DNA from: CAJQHK01 sp038142525
Lineage (GTDB): Bacteria; Pseudomonadota; Alphaproteobacteria; Rickettsiales; UBA1997
Length of the DNA stretch: 64,000 nucleotides
Direction of reading: 5' to 3'
NCBI GenBank assembly: GCA_038142525.1
Contig: JAYQKE010000002.1
Location: 1 to 64,000, forward strand
The position numbers and the translations under genes were made by a program. Position 1 is the first letter of the stretch. Each line of letters opens with the position of its first letter. Of this stretch, positions 50,564 through 59,365 are shown in pieces. The notes beneath the pieces are model-generated. The model saw only the letters and a list, made by a program, of their open reading frames with translations, searched no databases and was not told where the DNA came from.

Positions 50564-52315
50564 ATGGGAATTCAGTATTTATATATAATTCCAGGAATAT
50601 TGCTTTTAGCAATATTTGGCAGAATGATAACAAAACAAAATTTTTCCTCATCTCTATTAGCAGGGCTACTTGTACTATCATCAATTATTGCTATCACCTC
50701 CAGATATATCCCTAGTTACAATTTAATGATAATAAAAGCTTTGTTAGTACTAGGTATTTTATTTTATTTATATGAACTGGCAAAAAATCTAAAATTACAA
50801 GAAAACTACTTGGGTAGTTTACTGATTAGTAAAAATAATCTAGTGGCAACTTCTGCAATTGCACTAATTACAGCAGTATATTTTATAAATTTTCATTATC
50901 AGTTTTTACCTTTTGAGTCGCATAGCGTATTATATTTTGCTCCTTCTTTTGAGATTTTAAAAGCTGATTATATGGGTAATCTTAGAGTCTCAACTCACTA
51001 TCCATCAGAATTTTCTGCAATGCACCTTATACCATCCGCTGCGGTTTCTGTTGTTGGCTTTTTAAATCCTGCTCCAAATTTAGCATATTTTACCGAGATT
51101 AGATATATTTTAGTTATTATATTTTTTACTAATTTTATCTACTCACTATATATAATTCTTAAGCCTAAGCCATGGAAATTACTATTTGTATGTTTTTTGG
51201 TGTTTGGAATTTATGGCGAAGAAATCAACTACAACTTATATGTGTCATCATTTATATATGTGTTTGTATTGCTAGAAATTTTCATAAGAATTTTAAAAAT
51301 TAACTTAGATAATTCAGATCAACCTACTCAAAACAAGTCTTTGCAAGAGCTTCTCTTTTTCGTGGTAATGCTTATTATTTGCAAGGCTCCGATATTTTAT
51401 ATAGCTGGCGCATTTGCTTTTTACATATGGTGGAAAAATAAGGAATTAAGATTTGCTCCACTTACTGTACTGGGAGGGATTTTAGTTCTGGCAAATATGT
51501 ATAGCTGGCTTGATATGTCATTTATTTCGACAGAATCAATAAGGAATGCTTCTAAATTCACTCTAAAAGGGGTTTTGAATTTAAAGGGATGATTGGATGG
51601 AGTCTTCAAGATTCAATAAAAGATTTAATTGAGCTTGGAGATAGAGGCAGAAAGGTAACTGGCTTCTTCATATTATTTTATATAATAGCAAAATATTATG
51701 CTGTATTTTTATTGATAAATCTAAAAGGTAAGAAGTTTAAAGAATTACAAATTTTTGATAAATCCTTAGTAATATATTCAGTTGTATCTTTGGTTGGCAT
51801 TTTGGCAGTTCGTAATAATGAAGATATAGGACATCAGGCTCACGCTTATTTTTTGATGTCAATTTTGAGTTGTTGCGCATTAATTGTCTTCTTGCTAAAC
51901 AAGAACTTGGATAACTATATTAAGGCTGACTTTAATCTCAACATTTATTATTTTTGCTATACCTAATAAGTTTTTTGGCCTATTACTGCCAAATAGGGCT
52001 ACCTTTAATGCAAATAATTATAAATATCTAAAATACCAAGATGCAGATTTGCAGAGCGCATCTCAAAAGTCTTATATAATTAAGGATGATGAGCCTTATT
52101 GGAAGTCAGAGCTTAATTCCCAACTATCTGGACTTAGGATAAATAGTACAGATACTAATTATATAGATTATGGTCAAATTAGACATTGGATTATAGGAGC
52201 TGAAGAGAAGATTGTTTATTGTCCTTCCGTCTTAGCTAAATGCAATACTGATGTAGATTTAAGCGAAGAAGATCAAGGTAAATGTGAATATTGTAAAAAT
52301 ACTGATAAACCATAA
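50564..52315 (+). pseudogene. Polytopic membrane protein of the glycan operon, two frameshifts
   Basis: Unrecognised family, about 580 aa when joined. Frame 1 (50564-51592) has some nine hydrophobic helices beginning YLYIIPGILLLAIFG; frame 2 (51589-51966) continues with more helices and HQAHAYFLMSILSC; frame 3 (to 52315) ends in a soluble tail (SYIIKDDEPYWKSELNS, YIDYGQIRHWIIGA, four Cys near the end). Shifts lie near 51585 (frames touch at ATGA) and near 51940. The layout, helices then a soluble tail, resembles membrane glycosyltransferases or polymerases (GT-C/Wzy-like), as expected first in such an operon. The stop overlaps the next start (TAATG). Confidence 0.55.
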
Positions 52316-52953
52316 TGCATATAATATCTCATCGAATTAACACTATAAAAGATCTTAAGAAAGTTGATTATTCCTATGGAATAGAGATTGATATTCGTTA
52401 TCATAATAATGACTTAATATTACATCACGACCCTTTGTGTCATCAAGAAAATTCGCCGGAAAAATTTGAGGATTTATTAGCTGAATATGTTAAAAATCAT
52501 AAAGGTACCATAATTCTAAACATAAAGACAGAGGGCGTAGAGTTGCAGTGCATCAATCTAATGAAGAAATATCATTACAAAAACTGGTTTTTCTTGGATT
52601 TATCTATGCCATATTTTGTGATTTATTCAAATAAAGTCGCATCCGGTGAAATTGAAGGATTCACCCCAGATAATCTTGCTGTACGTTTTTCAGAATTTGA
52701 ACCAATTGAATATGCCTTGTCATTTAAAAATAAAGTAAGATGGGTATGGATAGATTGTTTTACTAAAATGCCTTTAAACAAAGAAAATTATAAAATATTA
52801 AAAGATGCTAACTTCAAATTATGCCTTGTTGCTCCAGAGTTACAAAAGCATAAGATAGAAAGATCTTCTGAATTTCAGAAAATTCTACGAAAGAATAATA
52901 TAAAATTAGATGCGGTATGCACAAAAAAATCTGAACTATGGAACAAATTATAA
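52315..52953 (+). CDS. GDPD/PI-PLC-like phosphodiesterase
   Basis: 212 aa, intact. The start HIISHR (H6, R7), then GIEIDIR (E24, D26) and LILHHDP (H37-H38) are the catalytic residues of the glycerophosphodiester phosphodiesterase TIM barrel. No signal peptide, so cytosolic. In glycan operons such enzymes may trim or supply glycerol- or polyol-phosphate units, but the substrate here is unknown. Its start overlaps the stop of the membrane protein by one base, and its end overlaps the next gene by 16. Confidence 0.75.
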   Translation: MHIISHRINTIKDLKKVDYSYGIEIDIRYHNNDLILHHDPLCHQENSPEKFEDLLAEYVKNHKGTIILNIKTEGVELQCINLMKKYHYKNWFFLDLSMPYFVIYSNKVASGEIEGFTPDNLAVRFSEFEPIEYALSFKNKVRWVWIDCFTKMPLNKENYKILKDANFKLCLVAPELQKHKIERSSEFQKILRKNNIKLDAVCTKKSELWNKL

Positions 52954-53606
52954 AATTCCCCAAAATTGATCTAAATGGTATAAAAGGCGTATTACTGGAT
53001 CTGGATAATACTCTTTATCACTATGACAGTTGTCACATCAAGGCAATTGCAGAATGCTATTCTAGCTATAAAGACCATCTTGACACAGATATATCTTTTA
53101 ATGATTTTTCCACTATATATCGTCAAAAAAGAGATGTGGTTACAAAGAGATTAAGTCCACAAGGCGCTTGCAGATCAAGACTATTTGCCTTCCAAGAAAT
53201 GTTTGAAGAGTTTGATTTAGATAATAACTGGGAATTAGCTGCAAAATATGAAGAAATTTATTGGAGTAGCATTATCAAAAACATGACTCTTGCTAAAGAT
53301 GCATTAATTTTTCTCAAGGAATGCAAAAAGTTAAAGATAGATGCCTGTATAGTTAGTGATATGACGGCAAATATACAAATAAGGAAATTACAAAAGTTAG
53401 AAGTTGGTAATTATATTAAATATTTAGTTACTTCAGAAGAAGTTGGAGCAGAAAAACCAGATCCACACATGTTTAAAGCGACTTTAGGTAAGCTTGACTT
53501 AAGTGCAAAGGAAGTAATCATGATCGGTGATAGCGAAAGTAAGGACATAAAAGGGGCTGAAGCTTTAGGCATAAAATCCTATAAAATTTCTATAGAAAGT
53601 ATATGA
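52938..53606 (+). CDS. HAD-superfamily phosphatase
   Basis: 222 aa, intact. Motif I LLDLDNTLY (D21, D23), motif II VSDMT (Ser), motif III Lys in EKPDPHMF, motif IV GDSESKD. An alpha-helical cap lies at about 30-120. Probably removes a phosphate from a sugar or polyol intermediate of the operon's pathway. Ends in an ATGA overlap with the next gene. Confidence 0.83.
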   Translation: MEQIIKFPKIDLNGIKGVLLDLDNTLYHYDSCHIKAIAECYSSYKDHLDTDISFNDFSTIYRQKRDVVTKRLSPQGACRSRLFAFQEMFEEFDLDNNWELAAKYEEIYWSSIIKNMTLAKDALIFLKECKKLKIDACIVSDMTANIQIRKLQKLEVGNYIKYLVTSEEVGAEKPDPHMFKATLGKLDLSAKEVIMIGDSESKDIKGAEALGIKSYKISIESI

Positions 53607-54000
53607 TACCAGGTTTACTAAAAAATAAAATTAGCGTTGAGTTCTATAAGTTTATTGTCGTAGGGGCTTGGTCTACCATAATAAACTATGGAATATTTTA
53701 TATTTTACTTGAGTTTTTAAGTGTAAATTACCTCACTTCTTCAGCGCAGGCTTTATTTCTGGTGTATTTGCCGGCTATGGCTTTAATAGAAAATGGACCT
53801 TTAAAGTTGAAAAGGAGAAAAAGCATACAGAAATTATAAAATACTATACTGTTTACATAGTATCTTTAATATTGAGTTTGTTGTTTTTAAAAATTATAGT
53901 TGATGTTGTTGGGGTCGATCCAAGAATAGCTAATATAATGGCTATAGGATTAACAACGTTTACTAATTTTGTCGGAATAAAGATAATTGTATTTAAATGA
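53603..54000 (+). pseudogene. GtrA-family membrane protein (polyprenyl-phosphate-sugar flippase), one frameshift
   Basis: GtrA proteins are about 130 aa with four helices and are thought to flip lipid-linked sugars. Frame 53603-53839 begins FYKFIVVGAWSTIINYGIFY, the family opening. A one-base loss near 53752 shifts it; the proper frame then reads GFISGVFAGYGFNRKWTF, the GtrA signature with NRKWTF, and two more helices (YYTVYIVSLILSLLFL, IANIMAIGLTTFTNFVG), ending IIVFK at 54000. Total about 132 aa. Overlaps the next gene at ATGA. Confidence 0.8.
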
Positions 54001-56149
54001 ATGATGTTACTAGAGAAATTTTTATAGATAGATATGGCAACAATAAATTAAAAGAAATCCTTAGTTCCAATATTTTCTGGATAGGTCTTTTGATTAAAGT
54101 CATATTAGCGTTTACGCTAGCCTCAAACTTCTTAACAGATCTCTTTATCCCATTCACGGATTATTATGTTGGAAGTGGATTTAAAAACCCCTATGGACAC
54201 TTTATAAGTATAGATAGATCTAATGCTTTTCCCTACCCAGCATTAATGCTTTATATTATCAGTATTCCAAGAATAATATTTGGTTTTTTTGCAGATTGGA
54301 GTGTCATTTCTTCCTCAACTATTTTCTTGGCAAGATTGCCAATATTACTGGCAGATTTTTTAATTTTAGTTCTCTTATCTCGCTTAATAAAGGAGCATAG
54401 CAAGAAGATTCTTATTTATTATTGGCTATCCCCAATATTAATTTATATAAACTATATACATGGTCAACTTGATGTAATTCCAGTTTCTATACTTTTTGTT
54501 TCTTTATATTTCTTATTTAAAAGAAAGTTTGAGTATTCTTCTGTATTTTTAGGGTTAGCAATTGCTGCCAAGACTAATATGGTAATTGTACTACCATTCT
54601 ACTTTGCCTATCTGCTATATTCAAAAACTATAAACATTAGGCAATTAGCATTAAATCTTCTAATTGTAATTACCAGCTTACTACTTGTTAATCTACCTTA
54701 TCTCTTCAGTTCTGAATTTATCCAGATGGTTCTCAATAATAAGGAGCAAGTTAAAATATTTGATTTCAGCTATAATTTTCCAGATGGAAACATTCTGTAT
54801 TATTTTGCACCTTTAGCTTATTTATTCCTATTCATAACCGCAATAAATCTAAAAGGTTTTAGCAAGGATGTCTATATGATGTTCTTAGGATTTAGTTTTG
54901 GTATAATTGCCTTAATGGTTTCCCCAATGCAAGGTTGGTATTATTGGATAATACCATTTTTTATATATTTTCACTCCAAGAGATCTAATTCAAAGTTTGA
55001 TTTGACATTAGTGTTATTTTTGGGATTGCAGATAGCTTATTTTGTATATTTCTTGCTAATAAAGAATTCTGATTATTTGGAAGTATTTCAAGTTATAGCT
55101 CCTAATATTGTTGCAACATCCAATACTTATCAGTTCTTACAATCTATTGGAATGAATGCGGATAAGATCTCTAATTTATCATTTACATTCCGCAAGCCAT
55201 GTTGCTAGCAAATTGCATATTTATATATAGATCTGGTATTAAAAGTTACGCTAATTATAAAATATTCTCGCATCCATTCTTACTTGGAATTTGTGGAGAT
55301 TCTGGAGCTGGTAAAACAACTATCTCAAATTCAATAGAGTCAATTTTTAAAAATAGAAACACCACTATAATACGTGGTGATGATATGCATAAATGGGAAA
55401 GGGGAAATGACAACTGGAATAAACTCACCCATCTAAACCCTAAGTCAAACTTCCTACATGATGAAATATCATATCTAAAAGCCATTAAAAATAGTGAAAC
55501 AATTAATAGAAGAAATTATGACCATGATACTGGGAGATTTACTGAAGAAAAAAGATTTAAACCTGGTAATTTAGTAATTTTTCAAGGCCTACATAGCTTT
55601 TACATAAAGCAGATGAGAGATTTATACGATTTAAAAATCTTTGTTAACCCTTCGGAAGAATTAAGAAAATATTGGAAAGTTAATAGGGATACAAAAAAAC
55701 GTGGATATTCTAAAGATAAAATTCTGAAGCAATTAGATAGTAGACAAAAGGATTCAGAGAAATTCATAAAAGCACAGCTAAAATATGCTGATATTGTGGT
55801 GGAGTTGATTACTAATAAAAAAGTAAGTGGCAACAATGAATCAAGCATAATCCTTAAAATTACCGCAAGTAATTCATTTTATCTAGAACCACTATTTAAC
55901 GAACTATCAAAGATAGGCTCAATTAAATCTAAACATGAGTATGAAGATGAAGATAGGCAATCCATAGAAATAGATGGAATTATATCTACTGAGGAGGTAG
56001 ATGGAATCGCCTATAATTTATTTTTAAGTAGAGAGTTAGAGGATCTTGGAATTAACAATCCATTTTGGAATAAAGATTATCTTGGAGTTATACAATTATT
56101 TACCACATATTGTATTATCAAAAACCTAGAACATGAAAAGAATAAATAA
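53997..56149 (+). pseudogene. Membrane protein joined to a phosphoribulokinase/uridine-kinase-like kinase, one frameshift
   Basis: Frame 53997-55208 (403 aa) has about ten hydrophobic helices and GT-C-like features (GHFISIDRSNAFPYPALML in a loop, YINYIHGQLDVIPVS, AKTNMVIVLPFY), like GT87/GT39-type polyprenol-dependent glycosyltransferases. Frame 55199-56149 starts with a last helix (LLANCIFIY), then a P-loop kinase: Walker A GDSGAGKTT (residues 33-41), GDDMHKWERG, FQGLHSFY, YWKVNRDTKKRGYS, closest in motif order to phosphoribulokinase/uridine kinase. The frames overlap by 10 bp, and one missing base near 55185 would unite them as LSFT(F)PQAMLLAN, with the transmembrane segment running into the kinase. 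So most likely one ~715-aa fusion, membrane half plus cytosolic kinase. The fusion could instead be two genes. Confidence 0.65.
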
Positions 56150-56155
56150 TAGTAA

Positions 56156-57035
56156 ATGAAAGAAGATATTAAAAACTTAGTTGACATATCAAGAAAAATA
56201 GGATCTTACCCAGAATTTGTTCAAGGCGGAGGTGGCAATACCTCAGTAAAAATTAATAGTAATTTAATGGCAATCAAGGCATCTGGATATCTATTAAAAG
56301 ATATGACTGAGAGCGATGGTTTTGCATTCGTGAATTACAATGATATTAATGATCATATCAAAAATGATATTATATCAAACAATACAGAAGATGAGTTTAG
56401 TAGTTTTGTTAAAGAAAAAACCTCTAAAACAGATAACTACCCAGCTTTAAAGCCTTCTATAGAAACAGGATTCCACGCCTTGCTACCATACAAATACATA
56501 GTTCATACACATTCAGTTTATTCCAATATACTTTTGTTGCTCTTGCGAGGGAAAAGAGGTGTCTCAAAAACTATTTCCTCACTCAACTTGGGTTAAATAT
56601 GCCAATCCAGGAAGGGATATAACCATTGAAATAGGTAAGGCAACCAAAGATAAGGGATCGGATATAATATTTATGCAAAATCATGGAATTATTGTTTGTG
56701 CCGATAATGCTAGCGATGCTGAAAAACTTCATGAATCGGTAAATAATAAAGTCATAAATCATTTTAACATTAGCTCCGATTATAAATTAGAAGAAGTTTC
56801 CTTAGATATTGATGATGTAAAAGAAAAGGTAATATTTCCTGATCAAGTCGTTTATCTTTTGTCGGAGGATCTAAGAGGCACAAATGCTGGTTTAGAAACC
56901 TTATATGCTTATGACTATATAGTTAAAAAAATTATGAATCTTGGACTTACTCCAAACTTTATTTCAAAAGAAGATATAAATTACATCGAAAATATGGAAA
57001 GTGAGAAATATAGAAAATCTTTAATTAAAAAGTAA
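56156..57035 (+). pseudogene. Class II aldolase/epimerase (AraD/FucA-like), one frameshift region
   Basis: Zinc-dependent aldol or epimerase fold. Frame 56156-56596 has GGGGNTSVK (substrate phosphate loop) and HTHSVYSNI (zinc His-x-His); frame 56559-57035 has FMQNHGIIV with the third His. Shift in the purine-rich region 56543-56565 (LLLLRGKRG against the in-phase VSQKLFPHSTW). The C-terminal stretch VVYLLSEDLRGTNAGLETLY is longer than in simple AraD. Candidate role: aldol joining or cleavage that makes the carbon skeleton of the glycan building block. Confidence 0.75.
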
Positions 57036-57038
57036 AGG

Positions 57039-57820
57039 ATGCAAATAATTATTCCAATGACAGGTTATGGATCCAGATTCGCCAATGCTGGATATAAGGA
57101 ATTAAAGCCTTTATTAAAGTCCATGGTAAGCCCATTATTGAATGGGTAGTAAAAATGTTTTTTCCAGGAGATGAAGACAAGATTACTTTTATTTGCCAAG
57201 AAAAACATTTGGAATCTCTTGATTATATAAAACCTGAACTCAATCGCATTGCTCCAAATGCAAAGATATTTTCTGTTAAAGATTGGCAAAAGAAGGGACC
57301 TGTTTATGATGTTCTAAGAGCTTCTGAAGTTATTGATAATAAATTACCGACGATTATTTCCTATTGTGATTATTATATGCATTGGGATTATCAGTCGTTT
57401 AAAAAAGAGGTTACAAGTAGAAATTCAGATGGATCTGTACCTTGTTATAGTGGATTTCATCCACATTTAATACCAAGAAAGAATCTTTATGCGTCATGCA
57501 AAGTAGATAAAGATGAAAATTTAATTGAAATTAAAGAGAAATTCTCATGGGAAGAGGATAAAGCCAAAGCGCGACATTCTCCTGGAGTTTATTATTTTAA
57601 AACAGGAGAATTATTAAAGAAATATTGCAAGAAAATGATTGAGGAAGATGATAATATCAATGGAGAATATTATGCCTCACTACCATTTAACTACCTAGTA
57701 AAAGACAATCTAAAAGTATGGTGTCCTAATAATGTGACTCATTTTTGTCAATGGGGAACTCCAGAGGATTTAGAAGAATATTTATTTTGGATGAAAATTA
57801 TTAAAGAATTTAAAATATGA
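57039..57820 (+). pseudogene. Sugar-phosphate nucleotidyltransferase 1, one-base frameshift
   Basis: Starts MQIIIPMTGYGSRFANAGYK, the G-x-G-x-R nucleotide-binding loop of NTP-transferases, then a missing base near 57116 (AAGTCCATGG against an expected AAAGTCCATGG) shifts it; the true frame continues VHGKPIIEWVVKMFFPGDED and runs to 57820. Later motifs: ISYCDYYMHWDY (acidic metal site), WGTPEDLEEY. The start lies three bases after the aldolase stop. Paralogous to the next gene. Confidence 0.78.
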
Positions 57821-58614
57821 TTATATTAATACCAATGGGAGGAAAAGGCACTAGATTCTCTGATGCTGGATATAAAATTAATAAAGCGTGTATTCCAACG
57901 ACTGATCGTCATAGTGGAGAAAAGCTTCCTATGGTAGTATGTGCAATGAAAGATATTCCTGGAATTGATGATTTAACAAACAAAATTCTATGTGTAGATA
58001 GAGATTTTCATAAAACCAATGGAACAGAAGAAACTATTCATAAATTCTTTCCAAATACAATATTTATTCATGACCATGTCATGTTAGATCAGGCCTTTGG
58101 ATGCTTTCTTGCCAGAGAGTTTTTGCAAAGTAAAGATGAGCTTTTTATCGGAGCTTGTGATAATGGTTTTGTTTATGATGAAAAAGAATTTCAAAAAGCC
58201 AGATCAGAGTTTGATGTATTAATGATTAGCCACAGTAATGATGATAATATTGCCCAAAATCCAAATGCTCATAGTTGGGCAAAGTTAAAACCAGATTCAA
58301 AAGAGTTAGAGGCGATATCGTTGAAGAAAACAGTTAGCGATAATCCTATGAGTGATCATGCAACAACAGGAATGTTTTGGTTTAAACATGCATCAGATTT
58401 TCTAAATAACCTTGAAGATATGATCTGGAAGAAAGATACACTCAATGGCAAATATTATGTTGATAAGGTTTTGCAATATTGTATTAACTCTGGATTAAAA
58501 GTCGGTTATTTTGATGTAAAATATATTTGCTGGGGAACTCCAGATGATTATGAAAATTATGAAAAAACAATTTCCTATTGGAAGGAGTTTGCAAAAAAAG
58601 AAAATATCCTATGA
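57817..58614 (+). CDS. Sugar-phosphate nucleotidyltransferase 2
   Basis: 265 aa, intact. MIILIPMGGKGTRFSDAGY is the signature loop, followed by INKACIPTTDR, FIGACDNGFVYDEKEF (acidic metal site) and ICWGTPDDYENYEKT at the end, the same WGTPxDxE element as its neighbour. Two such enzymes in tandem suggest two different activated units or a two-subunit enzyme. Overlaps both neighbours at ATGA. Confidence 0.82.
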   Translation: MIILIPMGGKGTRFSDAGYKINKACIPTTDRHSGEKLPMVVCAMKDIPGIDDLTNKILCVDRDFHKTNGTEETIHKFFPNTIFIHDHVMLDQAFGCFLAREFLQSKDELFIGACDNGFVYDEKEFQKARSEFDVLMISHSNDDNIAQNPNAHSWAKLKPDSKELEAISLKKTVSDNPMSDHATTGMFWFKHASDFLNNLEDMIWKKDTLNGKYYVDKVLQYCINSGLKVGYFDVKYICWGTPDDYENYEKTISYWKEFAKKENIL

Positions 58615-59354
58615 AAAAAACATTTCCTGACCTTTCTATTGTTATTCCATGTTTTAACGAAGCAAAAAATGTTACTCTTGTATTAGAGCAATTACGCAAG
58701 ATTATTAAACAAAGTAAACATTTCCTAGAAGTTATAGTTATAGATGGAGGATCAACAGACAATACCCCAAAAGAATTGCAGGAAATTTTTAAATCACTAC
58801 CTGAAGATAACTTTAAGCTAATTTTAAATAAAAAAAGAGGTGGCTATGGCGCTGATATTACAAAAGCACTATCTAAGGCTAAAGGTAAAATACTATCTTG
58901 GACTCATGCAGATATGCAAACAGATCCTGAAGATGTTATTAAAGCCTTAGATTTATATAAAAATAGCGAAAAAGAGAAAGTAATTATTAAGGGTAAAAGA
59001 AAAAATAGAAAATTATCAGAAGCCTTTTTTACCTTTGGGATGCAAATGGTTGTATTTCTTGTGCTTAGGAAATATTTAGATGATATCAATGCTCAACCAA
59101 AGCTATTTTCAAAAGAATTCTATAACAAACACATAAAAAGCAAAGCTCCATCAGATTTTTCCTTAGATTTATATTTGCTATATCAAGCAAAAATAAATGG
59201 CTATAAAATCAAAGAAATTCCTGTATATTTTAAAGATAGAATCCACGGAGAGGCTAAAGGTGGAGGTAGCTTTAAAACTCGTATAAAATTAATACAAAGA
59301 ACATTCCAATATATTTTTGAGCTAAAGCTTAAATTAAGATCTAGCTCAAAATAA
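58611..59354 (+). CDS. Family 2 glycosyltransferase (DPM1/GtrB-like)
   Basis: About 247 aa from ATG 58611, chosen because it overlaps the previous stop as ATGA; an in-frame ATG 11 codons upstream also exists. GT-A fold: LSIVIPCFNEAKNVTLVLEQ, VIDGGSTDNTP, KRGGYGADITKAL, and the metal-binding HADMQTDPED. Lacks strong C-terminal membrane helices, as in Dpm1-type polyprenyl-phosphate sugar transferases. With GtrA it would make and flip a lipid-linked sugar. Last gene of the operon; converges on the RTX gene 12 bp away. Confidence 0.85.
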   Translation: MKKTFPDLSIVIPCFNEAKNVTLVLEQLRKIIKQSKHFLEVIVIDGGSTDNTPKELQEIFKSLPEDNFKLILNKKRGGYGADITKALSKAKGKILSWTHADMQTDPEDVIKALDLYKNSEKEKVIIKGKRKNRKLSEAFFTFGMQMVVFLVLRKYLDDINAQPKLFSKEFYNKHIKSKAPSDFSLDLYLLYQAKINGYKIKEIPVYFKDRIHGEAKGGGSFKTRIKLIQRTFQYIFELKLKLRSSSK

Positions 59355-59365
59355 TTGCAGTTTAA

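Noticed and set aside
57065..57289. Minus-strand frame inside nucleotidyltransferase 1
   Set aside because: Opposite a clear enzyme frame with recognisable motifs; shadow.
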